Shown piece by piece: positions 11,935-22,749 of a stretch of DNA of 64,000 nt. Positions within the stretch are counted from its first letter, which is position 1. Each line of letters starts with the position of its first letter. A program made the position numbers and the translations under genes. Source of the DNA: Mytilus edulis (lineage: Eukaryota; Mollusca; Bivalvia; Mytilida; Mytilidae). The notes under the pieces are model-generated. The model was given only the letters and a program-made list of their open reading frames with translations, searched no databases and was not told the DNA's origin. The DNA lies in contig NC_092350.1 of the NCBI RefSeq assembly GCF_963676685.1, forward strand, positions 4,329,486 through 4,393,485, given 5' to 3'.

Positions 11935-12093
11935 AGTTATTCTGTATAATCCCCGACGTTTTTTATAGTGATTATACATAATCCCTGAAAATTGTAGTGA
12001 TCATATATAGTCCCTAAACTAACCAGTGATTAACCATAATCCCTGAAAATTTTAGGGATTCTACATAATCCCTGATTATACAATTCACTGTAA
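11935..12093 (-). repeat. Right inverted arm, partner of 5885-6062
   Basis: Read on the minus strand it begins TATGTTACAGTGAATTGTA and carries the same AATCCCTGA/AATCACTGA word series as the left arm. It abuts the 3' end of the SINE at 12105-12234. Confidence 0.6.
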
Positions 12094-12104
12094 CATATAT
12101 ATGA

Positions 12105-12234
12105 TCTGTAAATTTGCTTTCGCAAATTTTTTGTTCTTCCCTCGTCGGGATTCGAACTGATGCTACTGAAATATCGTGACACCAAATCGCCTGCACCGTA
12201 TCCGGCGCGTTAGACCACTCGACCACCTTGGCTT
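12105..12234 (-). mobile_element. tRNA-derived SINE
   Basis: On the minus strand the head reads like a Leu/Ser-type tRNA: an A-box (TGGTCGAGTGGTC, 12213-12225) and a B-box (AGTTCGAATCCCGA, near 12144-12157) about 60 bp downstream, with 'gccaagg' at the start. The tail has an inverted pair, 'atttgcgaaagcaaat', then TTTACAGATC. It lacks a foldable full-length tRNA and CCA context, so it is a SINE rather than a tRNA gene. It resembles the bivalve V/RUDI-type SINEs I know of; the exact family is unverified. A minus-strand open frame of 70 codons over it is spurious. Confidence 0.75.
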
Positions 12235-12417
12235 CACAAAAATAAAGCTTTCGGTGACCGGGTGTTACCTTTCCTCGTCAGTTATAATCTAGTGTCGTAA
12301 TACAGTACATGATATATAAGGTATGAAGATGGTAGTGTTACAGATCAGCTGAATTATCTATAGTAAAGGATCCTACAAATTAATGCAAGATACAGTCACA
12401 GAAATAATTATATCTAT

Positions 12418-13625
12418 AATAAAATTGAGAATGGAAATGGGGAATGTGCCAAAGAGACAACAACCCGACCATAGAAAAAAACAACAGCAGAAGGTCACCA
12501 ACAGATCTTCAATGTAGCGAGAAATTCCCGCACCCGGAGGCGTCGTTCAACTTGCCCCTAAACAAATATATACTAGCTCAGTGATAATGAACGCCATACT
12601 AATTTCCAAATTGTACACAAGAAACTAAAATTAAAATAATACAAGACTTACAAAGGCCAGAGGCTCCTGACTTGGCACAGGCGCAAAAATGCGGCGGGGT
12701 TAAACATGTTTGTGAGATCTCAACCCTCCCCCTATACCTCTAGCCAATGTAGAAAAGTAAACGCATAACAATACGCACATTAAAATTCAGTTCAAGAGAA
12801 ATCCGAGTCTGATGTCAGAAGATGTAACCAAAGAAAATAAACAAAATGACAATAATACATAAATAACAACAGACTACTAACAGTTAACTGAAATGACACC
12901 TCCAGACTTCAATTAAACTGACTGAAAGATTATGATTTCATCATATGAACATCAGGCACAATCGTTCCCGTTAGGGGTTTAGTATCATACCATCATAACA
13001 TATATGAGAAGAACATAACCCGTGTCATGCCAACAACTGGTTTTTGAATAAATGTGTTTAGTTCCGATGCAAAGACCCTATAAGTGAATCAATATTAACG
13101 CCAAAATATGCAATGTTTAATGACCTGACAACAGTATCATAACTATATCCCTTCTTAATAAGTCTATTCAAAGGTTTTGTTAGTTTTTGAGATGAATACC
13201 GACACCTTTGTGCTTTATAAAGAATATTTCCATAAAAAATTGGATGTCAAATACCTGAACGTATAAGAAGTCTGCATGTTGAGCTATATTTACGGATGAT
13301 GTCCTTATACCGATGATAAAATTTAGTAAATGTTTTGCCTAGTTTGTGATATCGAAAACCCTGGTGTAATAATTTTTCAGTAATACATAAATTTCTCTCG
13401 TTAAAATCTAAAACATTGTTACATACACGAGCGAATCGTACAAGTTGAGATATATAAACACCGTAAGATGGTAACAAGGGAACGTCACCATCTAAAAATG
13501 GATAATTAACGATAGGAAATGAAAAATACGTCTGAACCAGTGACAACTCTACAACAGATTTATCCATCGGATCACCAGTAGTGATTGTGATACATGTCTG
13601 TGTACATTCTGTATATACAACTCGT
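12418..13625 (-). pseudogene. Decayed retroelement: C-terminus of an RT-type ORF plus 3' tail
   Basis: Minus-strand coding resemblance runs from about 13620 down to 13058. It includes the blocks YPFLDGDVP, SYGVYISQLVRFARVC and GFRYHKLGKTFTKFYHR. I recognise these as the conserved C-terminal part of a reverse-transcriptase-bearing ORF repeated many times in mollusc and cnidarian genomes; I am not certain which retroelement class it is. The frame is broken by a stop at 13247-13249, yet the same frame continues with HPIFYGNILYK-like sequence to about 13058. From there to 12418 lies a non-coding 3' tail whose last 190 bp also occurs at 4785-4995. The RT core itself is absent, so this is a dead 5'-truncated copy. 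Confidence 0.6.
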
Positions 13626-13644
13626 CTAAACATCAGCCCAACAA

Positions 13645-13735
13645 TGTTAGATCTGTAAATTTGCCTTCCCAAATTTTTTGTTCTTCCCTCGTCGGGATTC
13701 GGACTCATGCTACTGAGATATTGTGATATGATATA
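13645..13735 (-). mobile_element. SINE fragment, tRNA head partly lost
   Basis: It repeats the B-box-and-tail part of the SINE at 12105-12234: AGTCCGAATCCCGACGAGG, GGAAGAACAAAAAATTT and AATTTACAGATC. The A-box region is replaced by unrelated sequence. It directly abuts the decayed retroelement. Confidence 0.7.
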
Positions 13736-14294
13736 AACAAGTCTAAATTGAAAACTACATCCCCCCAACTTTCACATAATACCGCAGTCCCACTAGACCA
13801 CGATCGCACTACAATCTACAAAAAAAATACAAATTTTGATGATCGTAGTACGATCGTGCAGATTGCAGTAAGGTCGTATAACGGTCGTGGTGAGGTCTTC
13901 AAGATCGTGATGAGCGTGGCCAACTTTGAACATGTTCAAAACATTCGTGGTGCGGTCGTGGCTAAATCAGGTCGTATTAGAGGCATAGTGAGAGCGCACT
14001 AAGGTCGTAGTAAGATCGCAAAGGTCGCTGTACCATCGTAGCGAGAGTGTAGCGAAAGTGTGATATTATTTAGAAAGACTGCACTGAGATCTCACAGCTA
14101 CCTTATTACGACCTCACTACGACCATCACGTTCTCCCATCGACCCAACTACGCTTCCACTACGACTATTACACGTTTACACCACGCTGTGCAAGACCATA
14201 GTACGATTCTAGCAAGCTCTTGCTGTCCTCGTCACGCTCTTCTTACGACCTGACTGCGTTTATACTACAACCATCATTCTTATTGTCATTTTCA

Positions 14295-14500
14295 CACCGT
14301 TGGTTTTCCTGTTTGAATGGTTTTACACTCGTATTTTTTGGGGCCCTTTATAGCTTGCTGTTCGGAGCCAAGTCTCCGTGTTGAAGGCCTTACCTTGGTC
14401 TATAATGGTTTACTTTTATAAATTGTTACTTGGACGGAGAGTTGTCTCATTGGCACTCATACAACATATTCCTGTATCTATTGACACATCTGTGTCATCT
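14295..14500 (+). repeat. Retroelement 3'-tail fragment inside F2
   Basis: It contains the ordered phrases 'ggccctttatagctt', 'gttgaaggcctta', 'ggtctataatgg' and 'gagttgtctcattggca'. The same order occurs at 20985-21345 and 59285-59645 in variant form. Confidence 0.55.
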
Positions 14501-14779
14501 TTGCTATCGTTCACTAAAATATCGTCATTTGAGCTTTATGTACCAGCAAAAGGTTGTTATTTAATTTGGATTGGTCGGTCCAAAATCTCTGCTTGATCAG
14601 GACTCGTTACTATCAGAGTTCCCTCTGCCTCTACATCAACCCCTACCACCACGCCTACGTGTTCTAGAAGATTTTGGTGGCATGACTGGTTTTTTTTACG
14701 AGAAATCTATGTACTAGTATTAATCAGAAATAGAAAGAATGGAATTGTATTGAAATTGAACACGATGTTGACGTTATTA
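14501..14779. other. Unrecognised internal part of F2
   Basis: Sequence between the nested tail and the right-hand motif array. No gene or repeat is recognised. Confidence 0.35.
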
Positions 14780-15169
14780 CTGATAACGTAGTAAGATCGC
14801 GGTATGAACGTAGTATAATCGTGGTAAGAACGTAAGTTATAATCGTGGTAAGAACGTAAGTTATAATCGCAGTAAAAGCGTGATAAGATCGTGTTGCAAT
14901 AGGATAACTCGTGATATGGTCGTAGTGAGAACGTGATGAGCGTAGAAAGATCTTGATAAGCGTAGTGAGGTCGCAGAATAAGCGCGTTGAGAACGTGGTA
15001 TAATCGTAGCGGGATCGTTATAGAAGCGTAACGAGGACGTAGTAGCATCTTGAAAGCAACGAAAATTTACATTTTCATGCCGCTCATACCGCGACCTCAC
15101 CACGATCTGAATTTATTTTAGATCGCGGTGAGCGTAGTACGATCGTGGTCTAGTGCGACTGGGGCTTAA

Positions 15170-15826
15170 CTGTGACCACTGAACCATGAAAATGAGGTCA
15201 AGGTGAGATGAAAGTTGCCAGCTAATCATGAACAACTTACAATCCTTTCATACACCAAATATAATAGACCTATTGCATACAGTATGAGAAAAACAGACCA
15301 AAGCACAAAAAATAACTATAACCACTGAACCATGAAAATGAGGTCAAGGTCAGATGACACCTGCTAGGTGGTCATGTACACCTTACAGTCCTTCCATACA
15401 CTGAATATACTAGACCTATTGCTCATAGTATCTGAGATATGGACTTGGCCACCAAAACATAGCCTTCTTCACTGATCCATGAAATGAGGTCGAGGTCAAG
15501 TGAAAACTGTTTGACGGGCATGAGGACCTTGCAAGGTACGCACATACCCAATATAGTTATCATATTACTAATAATAAGAGAGAATTCAACATTATAAAAA
15601 ATCTTATTTTTTTCAAGTAGTCACTGAACCATGAAAATGAAGGTAAAGGACATTGGACATGTGACATGTACTTCGTAACGTGAGGCATCTATATACAAAG
15701 TATGAAGCATCCAGATCTTCCACCTTCTAAAATATAAAGCTTTTAGGAAATGAGCTTACCCCACTGCCGCCGCCGGGTCACTATCCATATGTCGAGCTTT
15801 CTGCGACAAAAATCGCAGGCTCGACA
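15170..15826 (+). mobile_element. Family A element, 5'-truncated copy (A1)
   Basis: Core units of the type CCATGAAAATGAGGTCAAGG are followed by the family's distinctive end: GAGGTCGAGGTCAAGTGAAA, a short GCC-rich run (15765-15777) and the terminal hairpin at 15790-15826 with arms TGTCGAGC / GCTCGACA. The head sequence (CAAGAGTGCACACACTGAAA in other copies) is missing; the copy starts 8 bp after F2 ends. Confidence 0.7.
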
Positions 15827-16519
15827 AAATTTAGTCCATTTATCAGAAAAATACAGAAATATAAAGAAAAAAACCAGTTCAAAGTATTCTTGATACTGTC
15901 TGTTGTTCATGAAGAACCTTCTGTCCATGTTTCATATGAATTCCATGAAGGTTTGTTAAAATTATCAAAAAAAATTTAACCACAGACTGGATCTAAGTGT
16001 TGACTCTGCTGCCTATGAAATGTAAAATTGCTACGTTTTGCTTCCTCGACGTTTGTTTCAGGCTTGACAAAAATCACCAAAGATATAACAAGAGAGCAGG
16101 AGTAAAATAGCCCTTGCAGGTTTTGGAACTAAGCTATAAAACAAAATTAAAATTACGGAAGGGAGCCATTATTTATCAAGAATTTTCAAATCATTGGCCT
16201 ACGTGCTTCTGTATAAAATGTATTAAATAATTATTTTCAACAAAACATCCCCTTTTTGATGGAAATACATTGTACTGTAAATAAATGCAAAAAAAAACCC
16301 CAATAATTATTCAATTCAATACACTTAATAAAATCTATGGAGTGATATAGTTAAGGATATTGCAATGATCTCAATCTTGGTTGTAGTGTAATGGAGGCAA
16401 ATGCCTCTCTTTAAAAACAGCAGTTATAATAGCTCTAAAAAGATGTTCTTTCAGTTGTCATTGTCAGTTCGGTTTCGGAAATTAGTGTTCGATAAATTGC
16501 TGTCGCTCTGCTGCCGTTA
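15827..16519. other. Non-coding stretch
   Basis: AT-rich sequence with no recognisable gene. A 61-codon minus-strand open frame overlapping 15743-15928 covers the end of A1 and is not credible. Confidence 0.45.
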
Positions 16520-16679
16520 TAGATCTTTATCATTTTATTGTATTAGCTCTTTATCATTTTATTGTATTAGATCTTTATCATTTTATTGTATTAGATCTTT
16601 ATCATTTATTGTATTAGATCTTTATCATTTTATTGTATTAGATCTTTATCATTTTATTGTATTAGATCTTTATCATTTT
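16520..16679 (+). repeat. 24-bp tandem array, left part (AGATCTTTATCATTTTATTG)
   Basis: About six and a half near-identical 24-bp units. Because 24 is a multiple of three, the array creates a false open frame of SFYCIRSL repeats. The array is interrupted at 16680 by element A2 and resumes at 18034. Confidence 0.85.
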
Positions 16680-18033
16680 TGTCGAGCCTGCAACTTTTGT
16701 TGCAGAAAGCTCGACATAGGGATAGTGATCCGGCGGCGGCGGCGGCGGCGGTGTTAGCTCACTTCTTAAAAGCTATATATTTTAGAAGGTGGAAGACCTG
16801 GATGCTTCGTATTTTGTATATAGATGCCTCATGTTACGAAGTTTCCGTCAGTCACATGTCCATTGTCCTTGACCTCATTTTCATGGTTCAGTGACCACTT
16901 GAAAAAAAAGTTCAGATTTTTTGTAATGTTAAATTCTCTCTTATTGTAAGTAATAGGATAACTATATTTAGTATGTGCGTACCTTGCAAGGTCCTCATGT
17001 CTGTCAGACAGTTTTCACTTGACCTCGACCTTATTTCATGGATCGGTGAACAAGGTTAAGTTTTGGTGGTCAAGTCCATATCTCAGATACTATAAGCAAT
17101 AGGTCTAGTATATTCGGTGTATGGAAGGACTGTAAGGTGTACATGTCCAACTGGCAGGTGTCATCTGACCTTGACCTCATTTTCATGGTTCAGTGGTTAT
17201 AGTTAAGTTTTTGTGTTTTGGTCTGTTTTTCTCATACTTTATGCAATAGGTTTACTATATTTGTTGTATGGAATGATTGTAAGGTGTACATGTCTAGCGG
17301 GCAGATGTCATCTGACCTTGACCTCATTTTCATGGTTCAGTGGTTATAGTTAAGTTTTTGTGTTTTGGTCTGTTTTTCTCATACTTTATGCAATAGGTTT
17401 ACTATATTTGTTGTATGGAATGATTGTAAGGTGTACATGTCTAGCGGGCAGATGTCATCTGACCTTGACCTCATTTTCATGGTTCAGTGATTATAGTTAA
17501 GTTTTTGTGTTTTGGTCTGTTTTTCTCATACTTTATGCAATAGGTTTACTATATTTGTTGTATGGAATGATTGTAAGGTGTACATGTCTAGCAGGCAGAT
17601 GTCATCTGACCTTGACCTCATTTTCATGGTTCAGTGGTCAAAGTTAAGTCTTTGAGTTTTGGTCTTTTTATCTAATACTATATGCCATAGGTCAACTATA
17701 TTTGGTGTATGGAAATATTTTATGATCTATATGTCAGTTGTGCAGGTTTTATTTGACCTTGACCTGGTTTTCACGGTTTATTGCTCAGTGTTAAGTTTTT
17801 GTGTTTTGGTCTATTTTCTTAAACTATAAGCAATAGGTCAACTATAGTTGTTGTATGGAAGCATTGTTAGCTGTACATGTCTGCCTGGCATATGGTTCAA
17901 CTGACCTTGACCTCATTTTCATGGTTCATGTTAAGTTTATGTGACAGTCGTAATAAAGCTTTATATTTAGGAGTATCAACATAATACCAATGATTAGTAA
18001 AGAAGGCGAGACATTTCAGTGTGTGCACTCTTG
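16680..18033 (-). mobile_element. Family A element, complete copy (A2)
   Basis: On the minus strand it runs from the head CAAGAGTGCACACACTGAAA (18014-18033) with GTCTCGCC just inside, through several 147-150-bp core units, the GTCGAGGTCAAGTG segment, a GCC-type microsatellite (16731-16751) and the terminal hairpin at 16680-16716. There is no ORF, so it is non-autonomous. It sits inside a 24-bp array with no evident target duplication, as expected for Helitron-like insertion. Architecture agrees with the bivalve pearl and HINE elements I know of, but sequence identity to a named family is unchecked. Confidence 0.8.
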
Positions 18034-18165
18034 TATTGTATTATATCTTTATCATTTTATTGTATTAGATCTTTATCATTTTATTGTATTAGATCTTTAT
18101 CATTTTATTGTATTAGATCTTTATCATTAATTGTATTAGATCTTTATCATTTTATTGTATTAATA
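18034..18165 (+). repeat. 24-bp tandem array, right part
   Basis: Five or more units of the same 24-bp repeat as 16520-16679, resuming immediately after A2. Confidence 0.85.
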
Positions 18166-18287
18166 TCAGCTATTTTGACTTCAAATGTAGAAAATGCTAA
18201 AGTATTTCTGAATAAAATTCCTGAGGAAATAAAAGCCAGACAAATGTAATAGTGCTTAAAAAAACAGACTCAAAATTCATGGGAGTA

Positions 18288-18415
18288 CAGGGGCGGATCC
18301 AGCCATTTTAAAAGGGGGGACCCAACCCAGAGTAAAGGGGGGTTCCAACTATATGCTCCCATTCAAATGCATTGATCGTCCAAAATAAGGGGGTCCGGGG
18401 GCTGGATCCGCCACT
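18288..18415. mobile_element. 128-bp MITE, hAT-like ends
   Basis: Terminal inverted repeats CAGGGGCGGATCCAGCC (left) and, in reverse complement, CAGTGGCGGATCCAGCC (right). CAG ends and an 8-bp flank pair (TGGGAGTA / ATGTAGTA, partly matching) suggest a hAT-type non-autonomous element. The interior is G-run rich and non-coding. Confidence 0.75.
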
Positions 18416-18735
18416 GATGTAGTACAAAATCTATTTTCATAACATTATAGTTAATTTCCTATTCCATAAAACGGTTTAATGATCCACATTTTATGTAGAC
18501 ATCCAGAATTGTCAACCCAATGATGGTTGTGTTCCCAATATCTTTTTTATTCATTTATTTATTCATGTTGTATTGTACTTTTTTGTCTTGGCTTAAAATA
18601 CTGTCTCTAGAAATGTGCACTTGACAAAAGCATTATCACCCAAAAATGCCTGATTTTCTGTTCATTTTGTGTACTATTCTTGAATGTACATCACTAACTA
18701 ATAATTAATTATTCAAATGATAACACTAATTTGTT
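18416..18735. other. Non-coding spacer
   Basis: AT-rich; no gene or repeat recognised. Confidence 0.4.
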
Positions 18736-19618
18736 TATGTTACAAATTGGAATTCTGTATGATCCAGAATCCTCCTATTACAAATCGGAATTCCAATATC
18801 TACTAGAAGAAATTGGAATTCTGATAATTACTAATTAAAATCCAGTACAAATTGTAATTCATATATCTACTAGAAGAAATTGGAATTCTGATAAATACTA
18901 ATTAAAATCCAGTACAAATCGGAATTCCAATATCTACTAGTACAAACTAGAATTCTGATAAAATACTAATTAAAATCCAGTAATAATCGGAATTCCAATA
19001 TCTACTAGTAGAAATCGGAATTCTGATAAATAGTAATTAAAATCCAGTACAAATCGGAATTCCAATATCTACTAGTAAAAATAGGAATTCTGATAACTAC
19101 AAATCAAAATCCAGTACAAATCGGAATTCCAATATCTACCAGAAGAAATTAGAATTCTGATAAATACTAATTAAAATCCAGTACAAATCGGAATTCCAAT
19201 ATCTACTAGTACAAATTAGAATTCTGATAAATACTAATTAAAATCCAGTACAAATCGGAATTCCAATATCTACTAGAAGAAATTGGAATTTTGATAAATA
19301 CTAATCAAAGCTAGTACAAAACGGAGTTCCAATAACTGCTAGTACAAATCGGAATTCCAATATATACTAGTACAAATTAGAATTCTGATAAATACTTATA
19401 AAAATCCTGTACAAATCGGAATTCCAATATCTACTAGTACAAATCAGAATTCTGATAAATGCTACTTAAAATCCAGTACAAATCGGAATTCCAATATCTA
19501 CTAGAAGAAATTGGAATTCCGATAAATACTAATCAAAATCCAGTACAAAACGGAGTTCCAATAAATCGGAATTCCAATATCTACTAGTACAAATTAGAAT
19601 TCTGATAAAAACTAATAA
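18736..19618 (+). repeat. 67-bp tandem array with two EcoRI-like palindromes per unit, left part
   Basis: About 13 units with the consensus blocks TCCAGTACAAATCGGAATTC, CAATATCTACTAGTA and 'aaattagaattctgataaata'-like sequence; the step is about 67 bp (for example 18907 to 18974). Nearly every unit has GGAATTCC plus a second GAATTC. Element A3 interrupts it at 19619. Confidence 0.8.
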
Positions 19619-20685
19619 CAAGAGTGCACACACTGAAATGTCTCGCCTTCTTGACTAATCATTGATATTATGTTGATAGTCCAAAGTATAAAGTTTTATT
19701 ACAACTGTCACATAAACGTTACATTAACCAAGATAACTAAACAAAGACCAATGAACCATGAATAGGTCAAGGTGAGATGAACCATGCCAGGCTGACATGT
19801 ACAGCTAACAATGCTTCCATAAAACAATAGTTGACCTAATACTTATAGTTTAAGAAAAATAGACCAAAACACAAAAACTTAACACTGAGCAATGAACCGT
19901 GAAAATGATGTCAAGGTCAAATAAAACCTGCGCGACTAATATATAAATCATCAAATATTCCATACACTAAATACAGTTGACCTATGGCGTATAGTATCAG
20001 ATAAAAAGACCAAAACTGAAAACTTAACTTTGACCACTAAACCATGAAAATGAGGTCAAGGTCAGATGACATCTGTCCGTTAGACATGTTCACCTTACAA
20101 TCATTCCATACAACAAATATAGTAGACCTATTGCAAAAAGTATGACAAAAACAGACCAAAACACAAAAACTTAACTATAACCACTGAACCATGAAAATGA
20201 GGTCAAGGTCAGATGACACCTGCCAGTTGAACATGTACACCTTACAGTCCTTCCATACACCGAATATACTAGCCCTATTGCTTATAGTATCTGAGATATG
20301 GACTTGACCACCAAAACTTAACCTTGTTCACTGATCCATGAAATGAGGTCGAGGTCAAGTGAAAACTGTCTGACGGGCATGAGGACCTTGCAAAGTACGC
20401 ACAAACCAAATATAGTTATCTTATTACTTATAATAAGAGAGAATTCAACATTACAAAAAATCTGAACTTTTTTTTCAAGTGGTCACTGAACCATGAAAAT
20501 GAGGTCAAGGACATTGGACATGTGACTGACGGAAACTTCGTAACATGAGGCATCTATATACAAAGTATGAAGCATCCAGGTCTTCCACCTTCTAAAATAT
20601 AAAGCTTTTAAGAAGTGAGCTAACACCGCCGCCGGATCACTATGCCTATGTCGAGCTTTCTGCAACAAAAGTTGCAGGCTCGACA
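19619..20685 (+). mobile_element. Family A element, complete copy (A3), inverted relative to A2
   Basis: It runs from the head CAAGAGTGCACACACTGAAA (19619) through 147-bp type core units, the GTCGAGGTCAAGTG segment and a short GCC run to the terminal hairpin ending at 20685. The inner stem reads CTGCAAC/GTTGCAG, as in A2. It interrupts the 67-bp array cleanly, with no target duplication seen. Confidence 0.8.
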
Positions 20686-20862
20686 AAAATCCAGTAAAAT
20701 CGGAATTCCAATATCCACTAGTAGAAATTGGAATTCTGATGAATACTAATAAAAATCCAGTACAAATCGGAATTCCAATAACTGCTAGTACAAATCGGAA
20801 TTCCAATAACTGCTAGTACAAATCGGAATTCCAATATCTACTAGTAGAATTTGTGATATCCA
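20686..20862 (+). repeat. 67-bp tandem array, right part
   Basis: The same repeat as 18736-19618 resumes directly after A3 (TCCAGTAAAATCGGAATTCC) and ends near 20862. Confidence 0.8.
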
Positions 20863-20984
20863 GATTTGTACTAAGAGGATTCTGGATTGTACTAGATGAT
20901 TACTAAAAATAGACCCAATAAAAAAAATATTTTGTTTTTCTTTATAATGAAATAAGCTAATATAATCAAACTTTTTATAGTTTG

Positions 20985-21345
20985 TTCTTATGGTGTACTG
21001 TTACACCACTATCCCAGGTTAGAGGGAGGGTTTGGCACTAGCAACCATGTTTAACCCCGCCACATGCTGTATGTGCCTGTCCCAAGTCAGGAGGCTGTAA
21101 TTCAGTGGTTGTTGTTTGTTGCTGTATATCATATTTGTTTTTCGTTTATTATTTAGTACATAAATCAGGCCGTTAACTAAGTTTTCTAGTTTGAATTGTT
21201 TTTACAATTTCATTTCGGGGCCTTTTATAGCTGACTATACGGTATTTGTTTTGCTCATTGTTGAAGGCTGTACGGTGACCTATAGTTGTTAAATTGTACA
21301 TCATGTGGTCTCTGGTAGAGAGTTGTCACTACATATTTTTATTTT
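20985..21345 (+). repeat. Retroelement 3'-tail repeat
   Basis: It contains, in order, 'accccgccacat', 'ctgtcccaagtcagga', 'ggccttttatagctga', GCTCATTGTTGAAGGCTGTA, 'ggtgacctatagttgtt' and 'agagagttgtc'. A near copy is at 59285-59645 and fragments are at 14295-14500 and 24780-24832. No ORF is attached. Confidence 0.6.
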
Positions 21346-21689
21346 TCTATTGTTTGAATCAAAAAGAAAAGGGATAGGGCAAATTTCATATTAATTTATT
21401 TCACAGTAGTCTTTTTCTAAAAGTCCTTCAATCTTTACCAAATTCACAGCACCATAAGCTCATATGAGTTACTTTAAGGTTTTAACAACACTTGAGTGTA
21501 CATGTCATGATTTCATAAAATTTGATACCTATGGGTGAATTCAAAATAAATGAGGCACAAACTGGTTGAAATATTTTTCTTCAGTAATTTTAGATTGTAT
21601 GTTCATTGAAGATCGTAAATCCAAGAGGGAAATGAAATCAAGAAATAATTAAAAAAAGTTTCAGCATTTTTATTAACAGGAAATAACAA
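21346..21689. other. Non-coding spacer
   Basis: No gene or repeat recognised. Confidence 0.4.
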
Positions 21690-22060
21690 AACTAGAGGCT
21701 CCTAAGAGCCTGTGTCGCTCACCTTGGTCTATGTGAATATTAAACAAAGGACGCATATGGATTCATGACAAAATTGTGTTTTGGTGATGGTGATGTGTTT
21801 GTACATCTTACTTTACTGAACATTCTTGCTGCTTACAATTATCTCTATCTATAATGAACTTGGCCCAGTAGTTTCAGAGGAGAAGATTTTTGTAAAAGAT
21901 TACTAAGATTTCCGAAAAATGGTTGAAAATTGACTATAAAGGGCAATAACTCCTAAAGGGGTCAACTGACCATTTCGGTCATGTTGACTTATGTATAAAT
22001 CTTACTTTGCTGAACATGATTGCTGTTTACAGTTTATCTCTATCTATAATAATATTCAAT
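21690..22060 (+). mobile_element. Family B element, head fragment (B1)
   Basis: It begins with the family B head AACTAGAGGCTCCTAAGAGC, whose GAGGCTC/GAGCCT arms can pair, then CTGTGTCGCTCACCTTGG and the first part of the 500-bp core. It breaks off at 22060, where a family A head begins. Confidence 0.75.
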
Positions 22061-22130
22061 ACAAGAGTGGACACACAAAAATGTCTCGCCTGTCTTGTAT
22101 TTGCATTGAAAGTAAATGCAATCAGACAAA
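22061..22130 (+). mobile_element. Family A head fragment (A6)
   Basis: ACAAGAGTGGACACACAAAA followed by ATGTCTCGCC matches the family A head (19619-19650). No core units or hairpin follow. Confidence 0.55.
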
Positions 22131-22749
22131 CATATAATATTTTAATCTGTAAATAATGATATAATGTCGCTGCTGCTGATGCCTGTATGAACACTAGCGC
22201 TGCTGATAGTGCTGATGAAGACAACTATCAGAGTGTATTAATATTACCATTTGTATTTGTTCTATATAGAGGTATGATAGATAACTGTGGTTAAGAGTGA
22301 TAGAAGTGATACACAATTATATTGATAATGGTAACAAAGATGGAGGTGAACAATGATAGTGTAATTGTTAGATTTCAATATAGGAAAAATATCTGAAAAC
22401 ATTAGCATTGGAAGTTAAGTGCTGAAAAGTAACATAGTATGGCATGTGATAAAGTTTTGTTATGAAAACATTATGAATACTGAAAAGGAAAGTTATTATT
22501 ATCAACTGTTACTGGATTAAAGAAATTTTCTTGATACCAGATCCACAAGAAATGCTGTTACCTTTTTGTGGTATGTGATGGATATCTAAAGGAAAAATCA
22601 TTTATTAAAAATGTTTATAAACAAAGATGTATTTTTCTTACATGGATATGACAAACGTTATAGTTTACAATACATATCATTATACTGAAGACAAATTACA
22701 ACATTATTTAAAACTGTACATTATACATAGTAATATAAATATAATCAGT
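22131..22749. other. Non-coding; 3' flank of the minus-strand gene
   Basis: A polyadenylation signal in the gene's sense (AATAAA on the minus strand, plus-strand 22601-22606) lies about 145 bp past the stop codon of the gene at 22750-24217. Nothing else is recognised. Confidence 0.4.

Larger units (their letters stand above)
13785..15161. mobile_element. Foldback element F2 with GATCGTAGT motif arrays
   Basis: The two ends are inverted copies, about 26 of 28 positions identical, each containing CACTAGACCACGATCG. Inside, words of the type 'gtagtaagatcg', 'cgtggtgaggtc' and 'gatcgtagt' repeat in one sense near the left end (13840-14060) and again at the right (14780-15110), with complementary-sense words at 14090-14250. 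A retroelement tail (14295-14500) sits in the middle. No transposase is encoded. Open frames across it are by-products of the short repeats. Confidence 0.7.

Noticed and set aside
12014..12226. Possible tRNA gene
   Set aside because: A- and B-boxes are present but there is no complete foldable cloverleaf; the tail and the second copy at 13645-13735 show it is a SINE.
16401..16757. Repeated SLSFYCIRSLSFYC membrane-like protein
   Set aside because: It is a translation of the 24-bp array and continues into element A2's hairpin and GCC run; no coding character.
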